From Sporocytophaga myxococcoides DSM 11118 (GTDB lineage: Bacteria; Bacteroidota; Bacteroidia; Cytophagales; Cytophagaceae): a stretch of 64,000 nucleotides of DNA. Where the stretch lies: positions 372,001-436,000 of the forward strand of contig NZ_AUFX01000005.1 in the NCBI RefSeq assembly GCF_000426725.1, given 5' to 3'. Shown piece after piece: positions 54,576 to 63,940 of the stretch (its first letter is position 1; every line of letters starts with the position of its first letter). Made by a program: the position numbers and the translations under genes. Under the pieces are notes generated by a model. The model was not told the DNA's origin. It did no database searches and worked only from the letters and a program-made list of their open reading frames with translations.

Positions 54576-56324
54576 ATGAAGAAAACATTTGGGACTACAT
54601 TGTTTTTTTGCTTTTTAATTTTGTCAGAACTTCATTCCCAGGTAATAGATTGGGTAAAGCCTTATGAAGGGGAATTTGCTACTAAGCTGGAGAATATTGA
54701 TGCAGACAGTAACAGGTATGTTTACGAAAGTAACGAAGAACTTTCTCCTGAAGGCTGGTCAATTATTGTTAGCTATCTTGTAAAGTATGATAAAAATGAA
54801 GTGCTGATATGGAAGGCGCCGCTGCCAGGTGTTAACTATGTTGATGGAATAGCAAAGCTTGATTCTGACGGAAATATTATATCAGTTGCTGTCACCGACT
54901 ATTATTCAAATTTACTAGTATCAAAATTTACCCCATCAGGTAATAAGGTTTTTGAAACTTCAACCACTCAGAATTCCGCAGGTTGCTTCGTTTTTCCAAG
55001 GTATGTTAGTATCGACAGTGATAATAATATCTACATTGCTGGCAATCTGAATGGATTCTATCAGTTTGGTTCTTTCTCGTTAAAATGTCAGATTGATTAT
55101 GAGACCCCATATTTTATTCAATATTTTGATGAGCCTTTTCTAGTTAAGATTAACTCACAAGGACAATATACATGGGGAAAACTTGCTAGTAGTTCTGAAC
55201 CATACGGAAATATATCCACTGCTTTAACTACAGATAAGTTTGGAAATGTTTATTTAGGAGGAAGCTATCTTTCTAATATCAACTTCCAGGGGGAAACTTT
55301 GCTTAATACTTCAAACTATCATGATCTTTTTTGTATAAAGTATGATAGCACTGGAAACAGGATATTTGCGTTAGGCCGAGGCACAGCAGAAGGTATGGAA
55401 GTGGTGGAAAAATTATCTCATGATGATGAAGGTAATATTTATCTACAAGGAATTGCAGATTTCCCTTTTGCTTTAGACAGCTGGACTGCATCCGGATCTT
55501 TTCTGGTTAAATTCTCTAATGGTGTGATCGGACATCCTATTGAATACAGAATCAATGCTGGAGGTCCTGATATCGATGCTGCGGATAAAAACTGGGAAAA
55601 GGATTATCAATTGCAACGTTCCGTTTATCTGGATCCTTTCAGCTCAAATCATACAACAGGAAGCTGGCATTATTGGCAAGGTATTAATACTACAGGAGCT
55701 CCTAATGTATTGTTTGGATCGAACAGATATGATTTACCTTTTGGCGGAGAACTGTCATATAACTTTCCTCTTTCAAACGGTATCTATAGGTTGAGTTTGT
55801 TTTTTGCAGAAAAGGTACCAGGAGTAACTCAAACGGGAGTGAGGATTTTTGACGTGAATGTTGAAGGTAAAGAAGTACTTTCTAATTATGATATTTTCGC
55901 AAGTGCTGGTTTCAATGCAGATAAAAAGAACTTTTATGTAAAGGTAACTGATGGTGTACTGGACGTAGATTTCATAAGAAATATCGGCAACCCTCAGGTG
56001 AATGGTATAGAAATAGTTTCATTGGAAACAGCAACGTTATATGCTTCCTCAAGATCTGCAGATCACATTATTCCAGCCACCAATGGAGGTTCAAAATACA
56101 ATGTCTTCGGTAGAGATGCTGATGTAATATATATATCTTCTGAAGTAGAAAATACGCTTCCTGTGAATTTTAAAATATATGATATGCTAGGTAAGCTTGT
56201 GTATGAAGAAAATGTATCTTCATCTGATAAACAATTTAAGTTAGATACTAAGCAATTTGGTGATCAGCAAGGGCTTTATCTTATCAATCTTAATAATGAA
56301 GAAATTATTAAGATGATTAAATAG
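54576..56324 (+). CDS. Secreted beta-propeller / malectin protein with T9SS sorting domain
   Basis: A 582-residue secreted protein. The ATG at 54576 gives a signal peptide (MKKTFGTTLFFCFLILSEL). Residues ~30-310 carry SBBP-like repeats (DSDGNIISVAV, DSDNNIYIAGN, DKFGNVYLGGSY, DDEGNIYLQG). A malectin domain follows (YRINAGGPDIDAADKNW, LSLFFAEKVPG, RIFDVNVEGKEVLSNYDI), which typically binds carbohydrate. The last ~70 residues are a type A C-terminal sorting domain (LPVNFKIYDMLGKLVYEE, GLYLINLNNEEIIKMIK), directing it through the type IX system to the cell surface. Confidence 0.85.
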   Translation: MKKTFGTTLFFCFLILSELHSQVIDWVKPYEGEFATKLENIDADSNRYVYESNEELSPEGWSIIVSYLVKYDKNEVLIWKAPLPGVNYVDGIAKLDSDGNIISVAVTDYYSNLLVSKFTPSGNKVFETSTTQNSAGCFVFPRYVSIDSDNNIYIAGNLNGFYQFGSFSLKCQIDYETPYFIQYFDEPFLVKINSQGQYTWGKLASSSEPYGNISTALTTDKFGNVYLGGSYLSNINFQGETLLNTSNYHDLFCIKYDSTGNRIFALGRGTAEGMEVVEKLSHDDEGNIYLQGIADFPFALDSWTASGSFLVKFSNGVIGHPIEYRINAGGPDIDAADKNWEKDYQLQRSVYLDPFSSNHTTGSWHYWQGINTTGAPNVLFGSNRYDLPFGGELSYNFPLSNGIYRLSLFFAEKVPGVTQTGVRIFDVNVEGKEVLSNYDIFASAGFNADKKNFYVKVTDGVLDVDFIRNIGNPQVNGIEIVSLETATLYASSRSADHIIPATNGGSKYNVFGRDADVIYISSEVENTLPVNFKIYDMLGKLVYEENVSSSDKQFKLDTKQFGDQQGLYLINLNNEEIIKMIK

Positions 56325-56383
56325 CTTTTTTGCATTACTTCATAATGCTCAATAAATAGAGTTTGAAAAGTGTTGTTGTTTTA

Positions 56384-56428
56384 AAATTTTAAAGCATGAA
56401 GATCTTATTTCTTCATGCTTTAAAATTT
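56384..56428 (+). terminator. Long perfect hairpin after the malectin gene
   Basis: A 19-bp perfect stem (arms 56384-56402 and 56410-56428, core AAAGCATGAAGA / TCTTCATGCTTT) around loop TCTTATT. It sits 60 nt after the stop codon and most likely ends transcription. Confidence 0.7.
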
Positions 56429-56506
56429 AAATATCTACAATGTTTCTTTAGGAGAATTTTTTATATTTATAATTAACTAAATTTTAAGTAAAATTTTTTA
56501 AAGCAA

Positions 56507-57646
56507 ATGTCAGAAAAACCACCCTTTAAGATTGGAGAAGGCTATATAAGTAGTTATAGCTGTATATTCTTAGGATTATTATCATTGTTTGCAATTTTTT
56601 GTTTCCATTTTCCGGAACATTTTACAACACCGGAATTTCGTGAAGTATACACAGGTGAAATGATGAAGACCTTATTGATGGCTGTTATCATTGCTTCCTT
56701 CTTTTTTGCCACACTTGGCTTTTTGTTAAGTAAAAAGAAAAAGCTTCCTGTTATCGGAATTGTACTTTGCACACTCTCTGTAGCCTTGGGCGGTTTTGAA
56801 GTAAAATCAAGAGCTGTTGATAAAACAGCGTGGAGCATAGGCCTTGATTGGTTGTTAATTGATCTGTTTATACTTGCCTTGATTTTTATTCCTATAGAAA
56901 TGGCATTCCCAAAACGGATAGGGCAAAAGAGATTTCATGCAGAATGGAGGACAGATCTTGTGTATTTTGCAATCAGCCATTTGTTTGTCCAGTTTTTCGG
57001 AGTTATCACGCAAGCACCTGCAAAGGTATTGTTTGGGCAATTAGGTCTTGATTCATTTCATAGATGGGTTCAGGGACTTCCTTTTGCAGTTGAGTTTTTA
57101 CTTGCTTTACTGGTAACAGATCTGTTTCAATACTGGGCTCATCGTCTTTTTCATTCTCATGTGTATTTATGGAGATTTCATTCTGTGCATCATTCCACGC
57201 AATCAATGGACTGGCTTGCGGGTTCAAGGACACACTTTGTAGATATTTTTGTAACAAGATCAATTTCATTTATTCCTCTTTATATCTGCGGCTTTTCAAC
57301 GATTACATTTAATACGTATATTATTTTTGTATCTATTCATGCAGTACTGATTCATGCCAACACAGGAATCAATTTCGGAATATTTAAATACATCTTTGTT
57401 ACGCCTCAGTTCCATCACTGGCATCACAGTGATGACCCGAATATCTATGGTAAAAATTTTGCAATTCATTTCCCGTTCTTAGATAAAATATTCGGAACAT
57501 ATTATTTGCCTGGTAATGTATGGCCTGAAGGGACAGGAGTGAGGGAAGCAAATTATCCTAAAGGGTATTTTAAACAATTAGTTCATCCATTTACTAAAAG
57601 TCCATTTGATAAAGACTTAAATATGATTGATAAAAGTGAAAGATGA
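56507..57646 (+). CDS. Sterol desaturase / fatty acid hydroxylase family membrane protein
   Basis: A 379-residue integral membrane di-iron enzyme of the fatty acid hydroxylase superfamily. Several hydrophobic helices surround the His boxes HRLFHSH, HSVHHS and HHWHHSDDPN that bind the two irons, plus AHR in QYWAHR. Such enzymes hydroxylate or desaturate lipids, carotenoids or sterol-like molecules with O2. The N-terminal ~130 residues add four extra helices. Substrate unknown. Confidence 0.85.
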   Translation: MSEKPPFKIGEGYISSYSCIFLGLLSLFAIFCFHFPEHFTTPEFREVYTGEMMKTLLMAVIIASFFFATLGFLLSKKKKLPVIGIVLCTLSVALGGFEVKSRAVDKTAWSIGLDWLLIDLFILALIFIPIEMAFPKRIGQKRFHAEWRTDLVYFAISHLFVQFFGVITQAPAKVLFGQLGLDSFHRWVQGLPFAVEFLLALLVTDLFQYWAHRLFHSHVYLWRFHSVHHSTQSMDWLAGSRTHFVDIFVTRSISFIPLYICGFSTITFNTYIIFVSIHAVLIHANTGINFGIFKYIFVTPQFHHWHHSDDPNIYGKNFAIHFPFLDKIFGTYYLPGNVWPEGTGVREANYPKGYFKQLVHPFTKSPFDKDLNMIDKSER

Positions 57647-57650
57647 TTTT

Positions 57651-57684
57651 TAAGTTTTTTAAGTGATAAGTTTTAAGTTGTAAG
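57651..57684. repeat. TAAGTTTTAAG-type intergenic repeat
   Basis: Direct repeats of TAAGTTTT(T)TAAG immediately after the hydroxylase stop. Same family as the tracts at 33772 and 36893 in the sulfatase locus. Confidence 0.45.
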
Positions 57685-57768
57685 AAAATAAAGGAGTAGA
57701 AGGAGGAAGTTACAAATGAACTTTAATTGTTCTTCTTAATAAAAAGATTTAATTGATTAATTAAAAAG

Positions 57769-57797
57769 AGCCCACGTTTTTTAAGCGTGGGCTTTAT
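57769..57797. terminator. Terminator between convergent hydroxylase and VOC genes
   Basis: AGCCCACG / CGTGGGCT, 8-bp stem with a 9-nt T-rich loop, A-rich on the left and T-rich on the right, so it can serve both strands. Confidence 0.65.
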
Positions 57798-57800
57798 CAC

Positions 57801-58172
57801 TTAATTAACTGAATGTAATCCAATACGATTTCCTTCTGTATCTATTATATGCGAAATAAATCCATATTCACCTATAGGAGTTTTAGGGAATACGATTTTT
57901 CCTCCGCTTTTTTCAACTCTTGAAAGCTCATTCTGTATATCATCACAAGAGAAATATACCACTGTGCCTGATGAACTAGGTGTAGTTTCCTCGCCTTTAA
58001 CCAAAGCTCCTCCTGAATTAGGACCATCATCAACCATGTCAAAAGTTGCCATCTCGAGATCATCCATTGGCATGTCGGTTAATTTTTTCTCAAAAACCGT
58101 ACTGTAGAATTTTTTTGCTCTGTCCATTTCTTTTACTGGTATTTCAAACCAGCCTACTACGTTCCTTTCCAT
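57801..58172 (-). CDS. VOC/glyoxalase-family protein
   Basis: A 123-residue vicinal-oxygen-chelate fold protein. It shows VGWFEIPVKEMDRAKKFYSTV at the N-terminus, GTVVYFSCDDIQNELSRVE in the second module and IDTEGNRIGLHS at the end. Members include glyoxalases, dioxygenases and drug-binding proteins. Only some of the usual metal ligands can be recognised by eye, so the activity is not assigned. Confidence 0.82.
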   Translation of the reverse strand: MERNVVGWFEIPVKEMDRAKKFYSTVFEKKLTDMPMDDLEMATFDMVDDGPNSGGALVKGEETTPSSSGTVVYFSCDDIQNELSRVEKSGGKIVFPKTPIGEYGFISHIIDTEGNRIGLHSVN

Positions 58173-58305
58173 ATTCTTTTATATTATAAAATGCCACTTA
58201 CCAAGAAAACGAAACGCAATGAATATGGGTTCTCTATCGATAGTTATAAGGAATGTATGAACTCTTTGTGCAAGGATGAGGAGGGAAGCTTGTTTATGAA
58301 CACTA

Positions 58306-58334
58306 ACAAAAAAGGAGAACTAAAAATGTTCTCC
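58306..58334 (-). terminator. Terminator of the degenerate DEAD-box gene
   Basis: On the minus strand GGAGAAC / GTTCTCC (7-bp stem, 7-nt loop) followed by TTTTTTG. It lies 6 nt after the helicase stop. The 58173-58339 gap has no gene; an open frame crossing it on the plus strand is not supported. Confidence 0.65.
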
Positions 58335-58339
58335 ATATG

Positions 58340-59641
58340 TTACTCACCTTTTTTATGCTTACGATTTTTTTTGCCAAAAAGCTTAAGTCTTTCCATGTAC
58401 TTATAGTTATAAGTTTTGGCATTACTAGCCTTCTTTTCATGAAAAGCAGCACCTTTGGTTTCGTCCTGTTCGTCAGCTTCATTTTCTTTGTGACTTTTAC
58501 GATCGCCTTCTATAATCAAGCCAATAGGTAACTCCTCAACCGGCAGGTTCTGACCAATCTCCTGTTCTATTTTTCTGATAAGAATCAACTCAATGTCAGT
58601 TGCAAATGAAAATGAGAGTTTTTCATTGTTTTGAGTTTCTTTTTTGATCCTGTCAATAAATAATACTTTGGAAGGAGGAATATCAAAATGAAAAATGAAT
58701 GGAATATCTGCAGTATCAGTAATAGGATTTTCTTCATTTGAAACAACAAGCATTCTTATCTCAGAATTTTCAATAAAGGCGTCTAGCGAAGGAAGAGATG
58801 GATAGGAAGATCTATTTACTTTAAATAAAGCCACTTCTCCGGGATTCCTTTTATCAAGACTTTTGCAGATACTTTCTGCTGTTATTTTAGTATTGGCAAA
58901 AATAAGGACTTTAGAAAAAACTTCTGTATCCCTCATCAGAAGGTTAATCAGATTAAGCTTGGTCTTATAGTTTGGAACATGATAAAGGACCTGATCAATC
59001 ACATCCATTTGTTCCATGCTGTCGATATCTACTTCAACAGTGTTGTAATGATTGAGAATAGGTTCTATCAAACGTTCCAATTTTTCATGATATACCTCAG
59101 AGAAAATAAGACGTTGGCATTTTAGAAGGCTCTCTGCTATTTGGAGAATGATTGTCTGAAACCCCTGCTTAATATGGCGTTCAGCATCATCTATAATAAA
59201 TACTTTAAGCTGACTGAGGTTGATGCTGTTCTTGTAATACATGGCCTGTATTCTGTCTGGAGTGCCAACAACAATGTCTACACCTTTCTCCAACTCTTCT
59301 TTCAGACCTTCCATACCTGCTCCAGGAAAAATACCAAAATACCTCAGGTCAGTATTTTTACCCAACATTGTAAAGTGTTCAAGCAAGGCAAGTCCTGTAT
59401 CTTTATCCGGAACTAAGACCAAAGCTCTGGGAGCTTCGCCCTGGGCATATTTTAAGCGCATCAGCGTTGTTAATACCAGAGAAGTAGTTTTTCCGCATCC
59501 TTCAGGACCAATACCAAGTAGATCCTGTCCTCCGAGAATCCTGGAAACTGATCTTGCCTGAAATTCTCTTATTCTACTGAATCCTGCATCCTGCATTGCA
59601 GTGATCAGTTGCTTGTTCAATTTTAATTGGTCCAAAGACAT
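58340..59641 (-). CDS. DEAD-box-like protein with degenerate helicase motifs
   Basis: A 433-residue two-domain helicase-fold protein (the ATG at 59641 is preferred; an in-frame ATG at 59671 adds 10 residues). The Q-motif region (IREFQARSVSRILGGQDLLG) and Walker A (GPEGCGKTT) remain, and VGTPDRIQAM is present. But motif II reads DDAE instead of DEAD, motif III SAT is SEV, and the arginine-finger motif HRxGRxxR is gone (FIDRIKKETQ). It may bind ATP or RNA without normal unwinding. A Lys-rich tail (KKNRKHKKGE) could bind nucleic acid. Confidence 0.82.
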   Translation of the reverse strand: MSLDQLKLNKQLITAMQDAGFSRIREFQARSVSRILGGQDLLGIGPEGCGKTTSLVLTTLMRLKYAQGEAPRALVLVPDKDTGLALLEHFTMLGKNTDLRYFGIFPGAGMEGLKEELEKGVDIVVGTPDRIQAMYYKNSINLSQLKVFIIDDAERHIKQGFQTIILQIAESLLKCQRLIFSEVYHEKLERLIEPILNHYNTVEVDIDSMEQMDVIDQVLYHVPNYKTKLNLINLLMRDTEVFSKVLIFANTKITAESICKSLDKRNPGEVALFKVNRSSYPSLPSLDAFIENSEIRMLVVSNEENPITDTADIPFIFHFDIPPSKVLFIDRIKKETQNNEKLSFSFATDIELILIRKIEQEIGQNLPVEELPIGLIIEGDRKSHKENEADEQDETKGAAFHEKKASNAKTYNYKYMERLKLFGKKNRKHKKGE

Positions 59642-59785
59642 GTGGGAAGTATTTAATTTACAAAAATACAAAACTTATTTCTGCAAATAGTAAGAATACA
59701 TGGCAATTACTTACATAATTTAATGTATATATAAGGCTAGGAAATATGCTTTCGTTTGAAAATCAAAGCTTTCATTTAATTGTTG

Positions 59786-60928
59786 TCAATCCTGATCTCG
59801 TTTGAGCACAAAAGAGAGTAAAGCGACACATAGGCCCAGAAATGAAATAATTAAGAAGGAAATCCTTAGGCTTGTTAAGCCTGCTACAATGCCAATAATG
59901 GGTGGGCCAATCAATAATCCGATAAAGCCAATAGAGGCAACTGCTGTGAGAGCAATTTCTGCGGGCACTTTGTTCGATTTTCCCGCAGCTCCATAAGCAA
60001 GTGGAACAACAGAGGAAACTCCCAATCCGATAAGCAAAAAGCCTATGGTCGCCGTTAATAGCTTTGGAAATATGATTGCAATAAGCAAACCGATTGTTAT
60101 CAATAGTCCGCTGGCAAGCAGGGTTTGTTTTAATCCGAAACGAGTGGTATAGTTGTCGGCCAAAAACCTTCCCATTGCCATTGTTCCCATAAAAGCTGAG
60201 TAACCTACTCCAATCCAATCCTTTTCTGCTAAAACAACTTTTTTGAAGTAAACGCCACTCCAGTCAAACATAGCACCTTCACATGTCAAACAGCAAAAAG
60301 CAATGACTCCGTATATCAGAATTGATTTATCAGGTAATACGAATAGGGGAGCTTTACTTTTCTTTTTAATTGCTTTGGGAATAAAAAATGAGCAAATAGC
60401 AGCAATACTGAAAATAAAAAAAGTAACTATTAGAAAATGTATTGGTATTGAAACAGTTTTACTGATCATCAATGATCCCAGGGCTGCACCGCTGAATCCT
60501 GCAAGGCTCCAGAGACCATGAAACGATGCCATGATGGAACGATGATATAGTGCTTCCACCAACAATGCCTGGGTATTGACGGAGATATTTACTGTGTTGC
60601 TTGCAACTCCAAAGAGTAATAAAGCCAGAACTAATTCAAATTGATTTTCTGCAAGACCTATAAAGGAAAGGATCAATCCATAAGATATAATGGCAACCAA
60701 AACGACCTTACTACTCCCATATCTCGCCGCCAGCCATCCGGATAAAGGCATGGAAGCCAGCAAACCTGCAGGCAATGCAAACAAAACCATACCTAGTGAA
60801 GCTTCTGTTAGTTTTAATTTTTGCTGAATATCAGGAATTCTTGATGCCCACGTAGAAAAACAAAGACCATGCAGGAAGAATAGTGAACCTACTGCAATTC
60901 TTTGAGTTGTGCGACTATGTTCATTCAT
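59786..60928 (-). CDS. MFS transporter
   Basis: A 380-residue permease with 12 predicted hydrophobic helices. Motif-A-like sequence LSGWLAARYGSSKVV after helix 2 and FLADNYTTRFGLKQT in the second half show the major facilitator fold. It resembles uncharacterised permeases of the YbjJ type. No neighbour hints at a substrate. Confidence 0.82.
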   Translation of the reverse strand: MNEHSRTTQRIAVGSLFFLHGLCFSTWASRIPDIQQKLKLTEASLGMVLFALPAGLLASMPLSGWLAARYGSSKVVLVAIISYGLILSFIGLAENQFELVLALLLFGVASNTVNISVNTQALLVEALYHRSIMASFHGLWSLAGFSGAALGSLMISKTVSIPIHFLIVTFFIFSIAAICSFFIPKAIKKKSKAPLFVLPDKSILIYGVIAFCCLTCEGAMFDWSGVYFKKVVLAEKDWIGVGYSAFMGTMAMGRFLADNYTTRFGLKQTLLASGLLITIGLLIAIIFPKLLTATIGFLLIGLGVSSVVPLAYGAAGKSNKVPAEIALTAVASIGFIGLLIGPPIIGIVAGLTSLRISFLIISFLGLCVALLSFVLKRDQD

Positions 60929-60988
60929 TGCCTCAGAATATAGATTTTGTTATGCTTGGAGAAATATTAATCTAAACTTATAAAACAC

Positions 60989-61019
60989 AAAAGCAGAAAG
61001 AAAATCTTTCTGCTTTTTG
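60989..61019. terminator. Terminator between the DUF4114 protein and the MFS gene
   Basis: A 12-bp stem AAAAGCAGAAAG / CTTTCTGCTTTT with a 5-nt loop. It lies just after the DUF4114/DUF4476 gene on the minus strand. Confidence 0.7.
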
Positions 61020-61041
61020 TTTGTAATTAAATAGTTAAATT

Positions 61042-62949
61042 TTATTTCTTCTCAATATAATTATTCAATTCACTGATAGAGGAGGAGAACGAGAATACAT
61101 CGTTCACTCTGTAATAATTTTGTTTATCTCCTGTAAAGTCATACAGGTATTTCGCAAGATCCAGCTTATCCTTTTCAAAAGAGAATAGAGTCATTAGCTC
61201 CACCACCTGTCCCGTTAATAAGCACCTTCCTTTTACTCCTTGCTTAGTAACCGTCATCATTGTTTCACTGAAGCTTTTTGAGGATATACTAGTTTTAAAC
61301 CTTGAAAAATCATCACTTGTGAAACCTCCGTTTGTACATGAACTGCAAATAGCTGTATTAGAGTTTTGAATGCTGGTTGTATTATTGTCAGGCGTATTGC
61401 AGGCCTTTGCATTCATCGGTGAATGATTGTTGTTTAAATCTTTGGACGATAGAAATTGATCAAATTCTCTTTCATAGGTTGAAACTGAGAAAACAGAACT
61501 TACCATATAATATCCTGGTTTATCGCAAGTATAATCATATAGATACTTTGCCATATCAAACCTGTTTCTTTGTACATCCAATAACTTAATCAATTGAGTA
61601 CATTGATTTACAGTAAGCATCTTAGGGCGAGCTACTTGCTGCATTAAGGATTTACGACTTGCCTCTGTTGGTTTGCTTTTTATCAGATTATATGATTTTG
61701 AAAATTCTTGTTCAGACATGCCATTCTTGTGGCATTTGTCTGATGAAGGATTTGAATGATTATTATTACTGTTGTTGTTTTGATTATTTCCTCTGCCGCC
61801 GGAATTTCCATTGCCTCCAGTATTATTTTGACCACTTCCGGAGTTTTGTTGATTAGCGGTGTTATTATTATTTCCGTTTCCATTATTTATAATGGTTGTA
61901 TTATTAATAATAGTTGTGGAGTTATTGTTATTCGTTGTATTGTTTGAATTGTTGTTGGAATTGTTGTTGTTAACACTTGTATTATTAATCGCTGTTGAGT
62001 TGTTTCCTCCGCTATTATTGACATTATTACTTGAAGAGGCTATGTTGCTGCTTCCTCCTCCATTATTGTTGGAATCAATGTTAGTGTTTGATGCATTTAC
62101 CTGGGTATTGGAGGTACCTTGAGTATTATTGTTATTATTGTCTGAAGAAGGATTACTAGTTGTATTATTGTTTGAGGGGTTATTGTTTGAAGTTGGATTT
62201 TCGCCCACAGTAACTATGTTATCTTTATTTATAGCATCAAATGGATTAGCGGTGATATAAAATAAGACATCGTTAAAATCATTGTCACTTCCCTGATCTC
62301 TTCTGGTATCTTCAAACCCAAGGATCAGTTTGTTACTACCTGATAAATTTAAAAGCACAGTATGAGCTTTATCTGTTTCTTTATTCTCGGGATTAAAAGC
62401 AGCATTGGAATAGATCAGGTAATTACCTTTAGTGACGTTTTCATTTCTCCATCCATCTGCGATTAAAAACCAACCAATGCCTGTATTGGCTGTGAAATTT
62501 CCAATTTTTACTGTATTTCCTGGGTTCAGATTACCTCCTCCTCCTGCTTGTGATGCATTAGGGAAAATGACAAAATAATCTTTTATATCAGATACTGATC
62601 GGGGAGGATTATTTATATCATAGGTGTAAAAACCCAAGCTGTTTTTCCACCCGGCAACTTCACCGACAAATGTAACCCAGACATCGGCTTGCTTGAAAAG
62701 TTTTAAATCTGTTTCTGCCTGTTTGGAAATATATTCAGGGTGAAATTGAGGGACAGGTTTTCTGTCCGGTAATGCTTCATTTATTTGCTTTAGTAATGCC
62801 TGATCCGGAGTAACTGTGGTTGTTTCCAGGTATTTAGGGGTTCCTTGTTGGTCATAGGATCCTAAATATTTAAAATTTTGAGCAAACGCTAAATTGGTTA
62901 TAAGCGACAATGGAACAAGCCATTTTAAAAAGGAGGTTCTATAAAGCAT
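61042..62949 (-). CDS. Secreted DUF4114 protein with Asn-rich linker and two DUF4476 domains
   Basis: A 635-residue secreted protein; signal peptide ends near LAFAQ (residue 24). Residues ~95-240 form a DUF4114 domain, with the acidic pattern GFEDTRRDQGSDNDFNDVLF that probably binds Ca2+. Residues 251-404 are a low-complexity linker of mostly Asn with Ser, Thr and Gly. Two DUF4476 domains follow (~412-500 and ~545-632), each with an MAKYLYDYTCDKPGYY- or LAKYLYDFTGDKQNYY-like core. The arrangement suggests a surface protein with a flexible stalk. Function unknown. Confidence 0.8.
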   Translation of the reverse strand: MLYRTSFLKWLVPLSLITNLAFAQNFKYLGSYDQQGTPKYLETTTVTPDQALLKQINEALPDRKPVPQFHPEYISKQAETDLKLFKQADVWVTFVGEVAGWKNSLGFYTYDINNPPRSVSDIKDYFVIFPNASQAGGGGNLNPGNTVKIGNFTANTGIGWFLIADGWRNENVTKGNYLIYSNAAFNPENKETDKAHTVLLNLSGSNKLILGFEDTRRDQGSDNDFNDVLFYITANPFDAINKDNIVTVGENPTSNNNPSNNNTTSNPSSDNNNNNTQGTSNTQVNASNTNIDSNNNGGGSSNIASSSNNVNNSGGNNSTAINNTSVNNNNSNNNSNNTTNNNNSTTIINNTTIINNGNGNNNNTANQQNSGSGQNNTGGNGNSGGRGNNQNNNSNNNHSNPSSDKCHKNGMSEQEFSKSYNLIKSKPTEASRKSLMQQVARPKMLTVNQCTQLIKLLDVQRNRFDMAKYLYDYTCDKPGYYMVSSVFSVSTYEREFDQFLSSKDLNNNHSPMNAKACNTPDNNTTSIQNSNTAICSSCTNGGFTSDDFSRFKTSISSKSFSETMMTVTKQGVKGRCLLTGQVVELMTLFSFEKDKLDLAKYLYDFTGDKQNYYRVNDVFSFSSSISELNNYIEKK

Positions 62950-62953
62950 AAAT

Positions 62954-62987
62954 GCGTATAAGACTAATGTTTAGTTAGTTTATACGC
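62954..62987 (-). promoter_or_regulatory. Leader hairpin just before the DUF4114 start codon
   Basis: GCGTATAA / TTATACGC (8-bp stem) with a partly paired interior, ending 5 nt before the start codon. It may control translation initiation. Confidence 0.35.
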
Positions 62988-63061
62988 AGACCTTTATAAA
63001 AAAGATTGTATTAGCTACTTGGAATTCTGAAAGAAATATTGACTAAACTTTAGTGTTTAGA

Positions 63062-63940
63062 TTATTCGTAACTGATAATCTCTTGAATATTAGCTTTCAT
63101 TCTACCCGCCATTTCATCAAAAGGAAGATCATTAAGGTCCTTGCCGAAAGGTTCTTCAATTTCTTCTGCAGTCAGAACGATGCTCATCATGACATAATAC
63201 AGAATAATTTCCAGAGGTAAAGCTCCCCAGCCAAGATCGTTAGCAAGGCCAACAGGTAAAAGGATTACATAGATGTTAATGAAAAACTTAAGAAGCAATC
63301 CATAAGCAATTGGAATAGGGGTGTTTCTTATCCGTTCACATTTACCGCAAATGTCGATCAAAGTATTTACCTTGGTAACAAGAAGATATTGTTGCATATC
63401 AGTCAGCATCTTCTCTTTCCAAAGAATTTCAATCCTGGCCATAATAAGGTTAGCGATCGCAGAAGGTTTATGATGCGCCTGTTCAATAATTTTGAAGTCA
63501 GCATCTTCAAGGTCCTGCATGTCCTTCATTTTTACACCGCTTCTCAAATGTTCTTTAAGCGCATAAACAAAGGCTGTGAGCAAGTTTGCAATTCTCGTTT
63601 TTTCCTTGTTTCCAGGAGGTAATAAACCATTGATATCTATGGCAAAATTTCTGGAAATATTTACAAGTGCTCCAAGTTCTTTTCTTGCTTCCCACCATTT
63701 ATCATAAGCAGTATTATTCCTGAACACGAGAAGTAAACCCAGTGCAGCACCCATATATCCAGGCAGTGCATTACTTATCTGGATATGAAAGATATCCTTC
63801 TGTTCCATGTAAAGTAATACTGCTGTAACGGCAGTAATATATACAAGGCCCCTTAATAATCTTTTAATTAATGAGCTTTTGAAGGAGAATAATAATCTTA
63901 TGTCTTTAGGGCTGTATTTTATACCTAGAAAACGTTTCAT
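63062..63940 (-). CDS. Bestrophin-like / UPF0187 membrane channel
   Basis: A 292-residue membrane protein of the bacterial bestrophin family, which form pentameric ion channels. Visible family elements are LPGYMGAALGLLLVFRNNTAYDKWWEAR in shortened form, ISRNFAIDING, and the C-terminal EPFGKDLNDLPFDEM. The ATG at 63940 overlaps the stop of the upstream gene by one nt (TGATG); a TTG one codon earlier is not needed. Ion selectivity cannot be predicted. Confidence 0.88.
   Translation of the reverse strand: MKRFLGIKYSPKDIRLLFSFKSSLIKRLLRGLVYITAVTAVLLYMEQKDIFHIQISNALPGYMGAALGLLLVFRNNTAYDKWWEARKELGALVNISRNFAIDINGLLPPGNKEKTRIANLLTAFVYALKEHLRSGVKMKDMQDLEDADFKIIEQAHHKPSAIANLIMARIEILWKEKMLTDMQQYLLVTKVNTLIDICGKCERIRNTPIPIAYGLLLKFFINIYVILLPVGLANDLGWGALPLEIILYYVMMSIVLTAEEIEEPFGKDLNDLPFDEMAGRMKANIQEIISYE

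Noticed and set aside
58191-58406. 71-codon open frame on the plus strand
   Set aside because: It runs through the helicase terminator and into the helicase 3' end, and has no recognisable protein features.
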